DNA from: Clostridia bacterium
GTDB lineage: Bacteria > Bacillota > Clostridia > UBA1381
Direction of reading: 5' to 3'
DNA length: 64,000 nucleotides
NCBI GenBank assembly: GCA_017935675.1
Contig: JAGBHE010000076.1
Coordinates: forward strand, 1 to 64,000
Part shown: positions 61,984 through 64,000 of the stretch, piece after piece
Layout of the letters: each line of letters starts with the position of its first letter
Numbering within the stretch: the first letter of the stretch is position 1
Notes under the pieces: generated by a model
The model's input: only the letters and a program-made list of their open reading frames with translations
What the model was told of the DNA's origin: nothing
Database searches by the model: none
Program-made: the position numbers and the translations under genes

Positions 61984-62706
61984 ATGGGAATTAAGTACAA
62001 AAGAGTTCTGATTAAAATAAGCGGCGAGGCTCTTGCCGGAGAAAACGGCTTCGGTCTTGACGAAAGCACACTGAACTCAATATCCAAAAGCATAAAATCA
62101 GTATATGACCTGGGCGTTGAAATCTGTGTTGTAGTCGGCGGCGGAAACATCTGGCGCGGCAGAAGCGGAGAAAACATGGACAGAACAAGAGCCGACCATA
62201 TGGGAATGCTTGCAACTGCCATAAACGCTCTTGCGCTTTGCTCTGCTTTTGAAAACATAAATATCCCCACACGCGTTCAAACAAGTATAGAAATGCGGCA
62301 GATAGCCGAACCCTACATAAGAAGCAAGGCAGTACGCCATCTTGAAAAGGGCCGCATTGTAATATTCGGCTGCGGGACAGGTAACCCGTTTATGTCTACG
62401 GATACAACCGCCGCGCTTCGCGCAGTTGAAATGGAAGCTGATGTAATTCTGCTTGCGAAAAAGGTTGACGCCGTTTATGACAGTGACCCGAATATCAATC
62501 CGGATGCAAAAAAATTCGACACCCTGACATATACTGATATTCTGAGGTTAAACCTCGGTGTTATGGACTCAACAGCCGCTTCCATGTGCCGGGACAATAA
62601 CATGCCGATACTCGTTTTCGGTCTCAATGATCCCGAAAATATTATGCGTGCTGTTAAAGGCGATAAAATTGGAACCTTCGTTTCAAACGACGGAATAAGA
62701 AAATAA
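61984..62706 (+). CDS. pyrH: UMP kinase
   Basis: 240-aa bacterial-type uridylate kinase (amino acid kinase fold) phosphorylating UMP to UDP. Motifs: [19 protein letters not shown] at residues 6-24, [38 protein letters not shown] (about 48-85), [44 protein letters not shown] (about 128-172). Length is normal. AAGGAGG precedes the ATG. Confidence 0.98.
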   Translation: MGIKYKRVLIKISGEALAGENGFGLDESTLNSISKSIKSVYDLGVEICVVVGGGNIWRGRSGENMDRTRADHMGMLATAINALALCSAFENINIPTRVQTSIEMRQIAEPYIRSKAVRHLEKGRIVIFGCGTGNPFMSTDTTAALRAVEMEADVILLAKKVDAVYDSDPNINPDAKKFDTLTYTDILRLNLGVMDSTAASMCRDNNMPILVFGLNDPENIMRAVKGDKIGTFVSNDGIRK

Positions 62707-62710
62707 TCAG

Positions 62711-62776
62711 GCGATTGCATTTTGCAATTTCAATACGGAATTATTGTCATTGTGAAACCTTTAGTTTTACAATGAC
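62711..62776. repeat. Palindromic repeat cluster between pyrH and frr
   Basis: 62711-62728 repeats the first 18 bases of the palindrome at 7976-7996. Next, GTCATTGTGAAAC (62746-62758) and GTTTTACAATGAC (62764-62776) form a 13-bp stem with one G-T pair. No T-tract, so more likely a REP-like insertion than a terminator. Confidence 0.55.
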
Positions 62777-62811
62777 CTAATAACACTATTTAAGAAAGGA
62801 AAGTGAACAGC

Positions 62812-63363
62812 ATGGGAAATTATCCTGAAATTGAAGAAAAAATGAAGAAAAGAATTGCAGGCTATGAAAGTGAGCTAAAAACTATCCGCGCAGGCCGCGC
62901 CAATCCTTCGGTGCTTGATAAAATTGCCGTTGAATACTACGGTTCAATGACTCCGATAGGTCAGGTCGGCTCTATTTCATCACCTGATCCCAGAAGCCTT
63001 CTTATCCAGCCCTGGGATGCATCTATTCTTAAAGAAATTGAAAAGGCCATCCAGGCGTCGGATCTCGGCATTTCACCTCAGAATGACGGCAAAGTAATAA
63101 GGCTTTCTTTCCCTCCTCTTTCAGAAGAGCGCAGGCGCGAGCTTGTAAAGCTTGTTAAGAAGTACACAGAAGAGGTCAAGGTTCAGATAAGAAATGCAAG
63201 ACGTGACGGCATTGAAGGCGTTAAAACCCAGAAAAAGAACGGAGAAATAACAGAGGACGATGTTAAGGCTGCGGAAAAGGATATCCAGAAGCTTACCGAT
63301 AAATACATCGCACTGGTAGATTCTATCGCAGAGGACAAAGAAAAGGAAATCATGGATATATAG
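62812..63363 (+). CDS. frr: Ribosome recycling factor
   Basis: About 183 aa. Typical motifs: KMKKRIAGYESELKTIRAGRANPSVLDKIAVEYYGSMTPIGQVGSIS, then PWDASILKEIEKAIQASDLGISPQNDGKVIRLSFPPLSEERRRELVK. Splits post-termination ribosomes together with EF-G. A GTG lies nine bases upstream, but AAAGGAAAG spacing favours the ATG at 62812. Confidence 0.97.
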   Translation: MGNYPEIEEKMKKRIAGYESELKTIRAGRANPSVLDKIAVEYYGSMTPIGQVGSISSPDPRSLLIQPWDASILKEIEKAIQASDLGISPQNDGKVIRLSFPPLSEERRRELVKLVKKYTEEVKVQIRNARRDGIEGVKTQKKNGEITEDDVKAAEKDIQKLTDKYIALVDSIAEDKEKEIMDI

Positions 63364-63406
63364 CTTTTTCCCTCTCTGCGGTTGAGCTTTGAAATATTAA
63401 AGCAGC

Positions 63407-63485
63407 GGGGCTGCCGCATGAGCAAACGCACACTGACGGGATTTTCCCGCCTGGTGGCGTGATAATCCCTTGCGGCAGCCCTGTT
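63407..63485 (+). terminator. Long-loop hairpin with short T run between frr and uppS
   Basis: GGGCTGCCGCA (63408-63418) pairs perfectly with TGCGGCAGCCC (63471-63481), followed by TGTTTT. The 52-base loop itself contains a palindrome CGGGATTTTCCCG, giving a branched structure. It may terminate or attenuate transcription ahead of uppS; the large loop is unusual for a simple terminator. Confidence 0.55.
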
Positions 63486-63501
63486 TTAGGAGCGGCTTAA
63501 A

Positions 63502-64000
63502 ATGATTTTCAGAAAAAGAAAAATAAATCATGAAATAGATCCGGGCAAACTTCCGGAGCATATCGGGATAATACTGGACGGCAATGGCAGATGGGCAACA
63601 AAAAGAGGACTGCCCCGCTCAGCAGGGCACTCAGCAGGAGCTGACACGTTGAAAAAAATAGTAACGGAATGCAACAATATGGGTATTAAATACATAACCG
63701 TTTACGCATTTTCAACGGAAAATTGGTCACGTCCTAAGGAGGAGGTTGACTTTCTCATGAACCTCCTGCTCAACTATCTGCGTAATGCGGAAAAAACTCT
63801 TGCCGGTGAAAATGTTGTAATTCGCGCCATAGGTTCAAGAACTGAGCTCAGCGAGGAAATCAGACAGCAGATTTTAAAAACGGAAGCCTTCACCGCAAAC
63901 AATACCGGAATTGTTATGAATATTGCCTTGAATTACGGCGGCCGTGAAGAAATTGTTCATGCAGTTAAAAATATATGCACAGATATTACTGACGGAAAGC
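63502..64000 (+). CDS. uppS: Isoprenyl transferase (undecaprenyl diphosphate synthase), 3' end outside window
   Basis: The first 166 codons are visible. HIGIILDGNGRWATKRGLPRSAGHSAGADTLKKIV is the cis-prenyltransferase signature with the catalytic Asp in LDGNGRWA; YAFSTENWSRPKEEVDFLMNLL and IVMNIALNYGGREEIVHAVKNI follow. It makes the C55 lipid carrier for cell-wall synthesis. AGGAG lies ten bases before the ATG. Position after frr is the standard order. Confidence 0.96.
   Translation, partial: MIFRKRKINHEIDPGKLPEHIGIILDGNGRWATKRGLPRSAGHSAGADTLKKIVTECNNMGIKYITVYAFSTENWSRPKEEVDFLMNLLLNYLRNAEKTLAGENVVIRAIGSRTELSEEIRQQILKTEAFTANNTGIVMNIALNYGGREEIVHAVKNICTDITDGK

Noticed and set aside
63419..63470. 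Possible known riboswitch (c-di-GMP, THF, ZTP or T-box) ahead of uppS
   Set aside because: The loop sequence did not match the conserved cores of these classes when compared by eye.

Overview
The window looks like a chromosome segment of an anaerobic, low-GC Bacillota (class Clostridia; I cannot place it further). The grounds are the topA-trmFO and rpsB-tsf-pyrH-frr-uppS orders, strong AGGAGG ribosome-binding sites, S-layer-homology (SLH) surface proteins, LplABC-type sugar importers without their own ATPase, and RepA_N/ParAB plasmid-type genes. No rRNA, tRNA or CRISPR array was seen.

Layout. (1) 1-3.4 kb, leftward: a replication/partition module (repA, small gene, parA, parB, two small genes, and the first codons of another). 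It is probably the end of an integrative or conjugative element; a candidate attachment site lies at about 3565-3590. (2) 3.6-16.0 kb, leftward: sugar genes in several transcription units. They are a heparinase II/III-type lyase, a GH31 glycosidase, a GH57-like protein, an MDR dehydrogenase, a TIM-barrel sugar isomerase, a radical SAM protein and a MalFG-type ABC importer. (3) 16.1-37.3 kb, leftward: one tightly packed run of ten genes, LplB/LplC/LplA importer first, then seven large secreted proteins (SLH-anchored, CBM96-like, Ig-like, Asp-box propellers, copper-amine-oxidase-N-like) ending at a hairpin terminator. (4) 37.6-40.0 kb, rightward: a membrane-bound AraC-type sensor-regulator divergent from that operon. 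Regions 2 to 4 read as one very large Gram-positive polysaccharide-utilisation locus. In this model the surface proteins bind and cut a glycan, the two importers take up oligosaccharides, and the cytosolic lyase and glycosidases finish the job under control of the AraC sensor. The substrate is unknown.

(5) 40.0-44.2 kb: a DUF4846-like lipoprotein, a broken XRE regulator gene, ychF and a multi-pass membrane protein, with two copies of a small IS605-like palindromic element. (6) 44.2-50.5 kb, leftward: marR, a TolC-like protein, an RND adaptor and an RND pump behind a consensus promoter with a palindromic operator. (7) 50.7-55.7 kb, rightward: manA, a secreted subtilase, an ACT-metallo-beta-lactamase fusion and a Gfo/Idh/MocA oxidoreductase. 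(8) 55.9-64.0 kb: a third degenerate palindromic element, then housekeeping genes topA, trmFO, a membrane-anchored thioredoxin-fold-like protein, rpsB, tsf, pyrH, frr and uppS (cut by the window end).

The most unusual items are two paralogous GH74-like propeller proteins with a strongly conserved candidate catalytic core, a C-terminal module shared by the secreted proteins that lack SLH domains, a family of non-autonomous IS605-like elements whose conserved 3' end resembles an omega-RNA scaffold (one copy cleanly splits an XRE gene), and a complete RND-adaptor-TolC set in what looks like a monoderm. All family assignments come from reading motifs by eye; no database search was possible.
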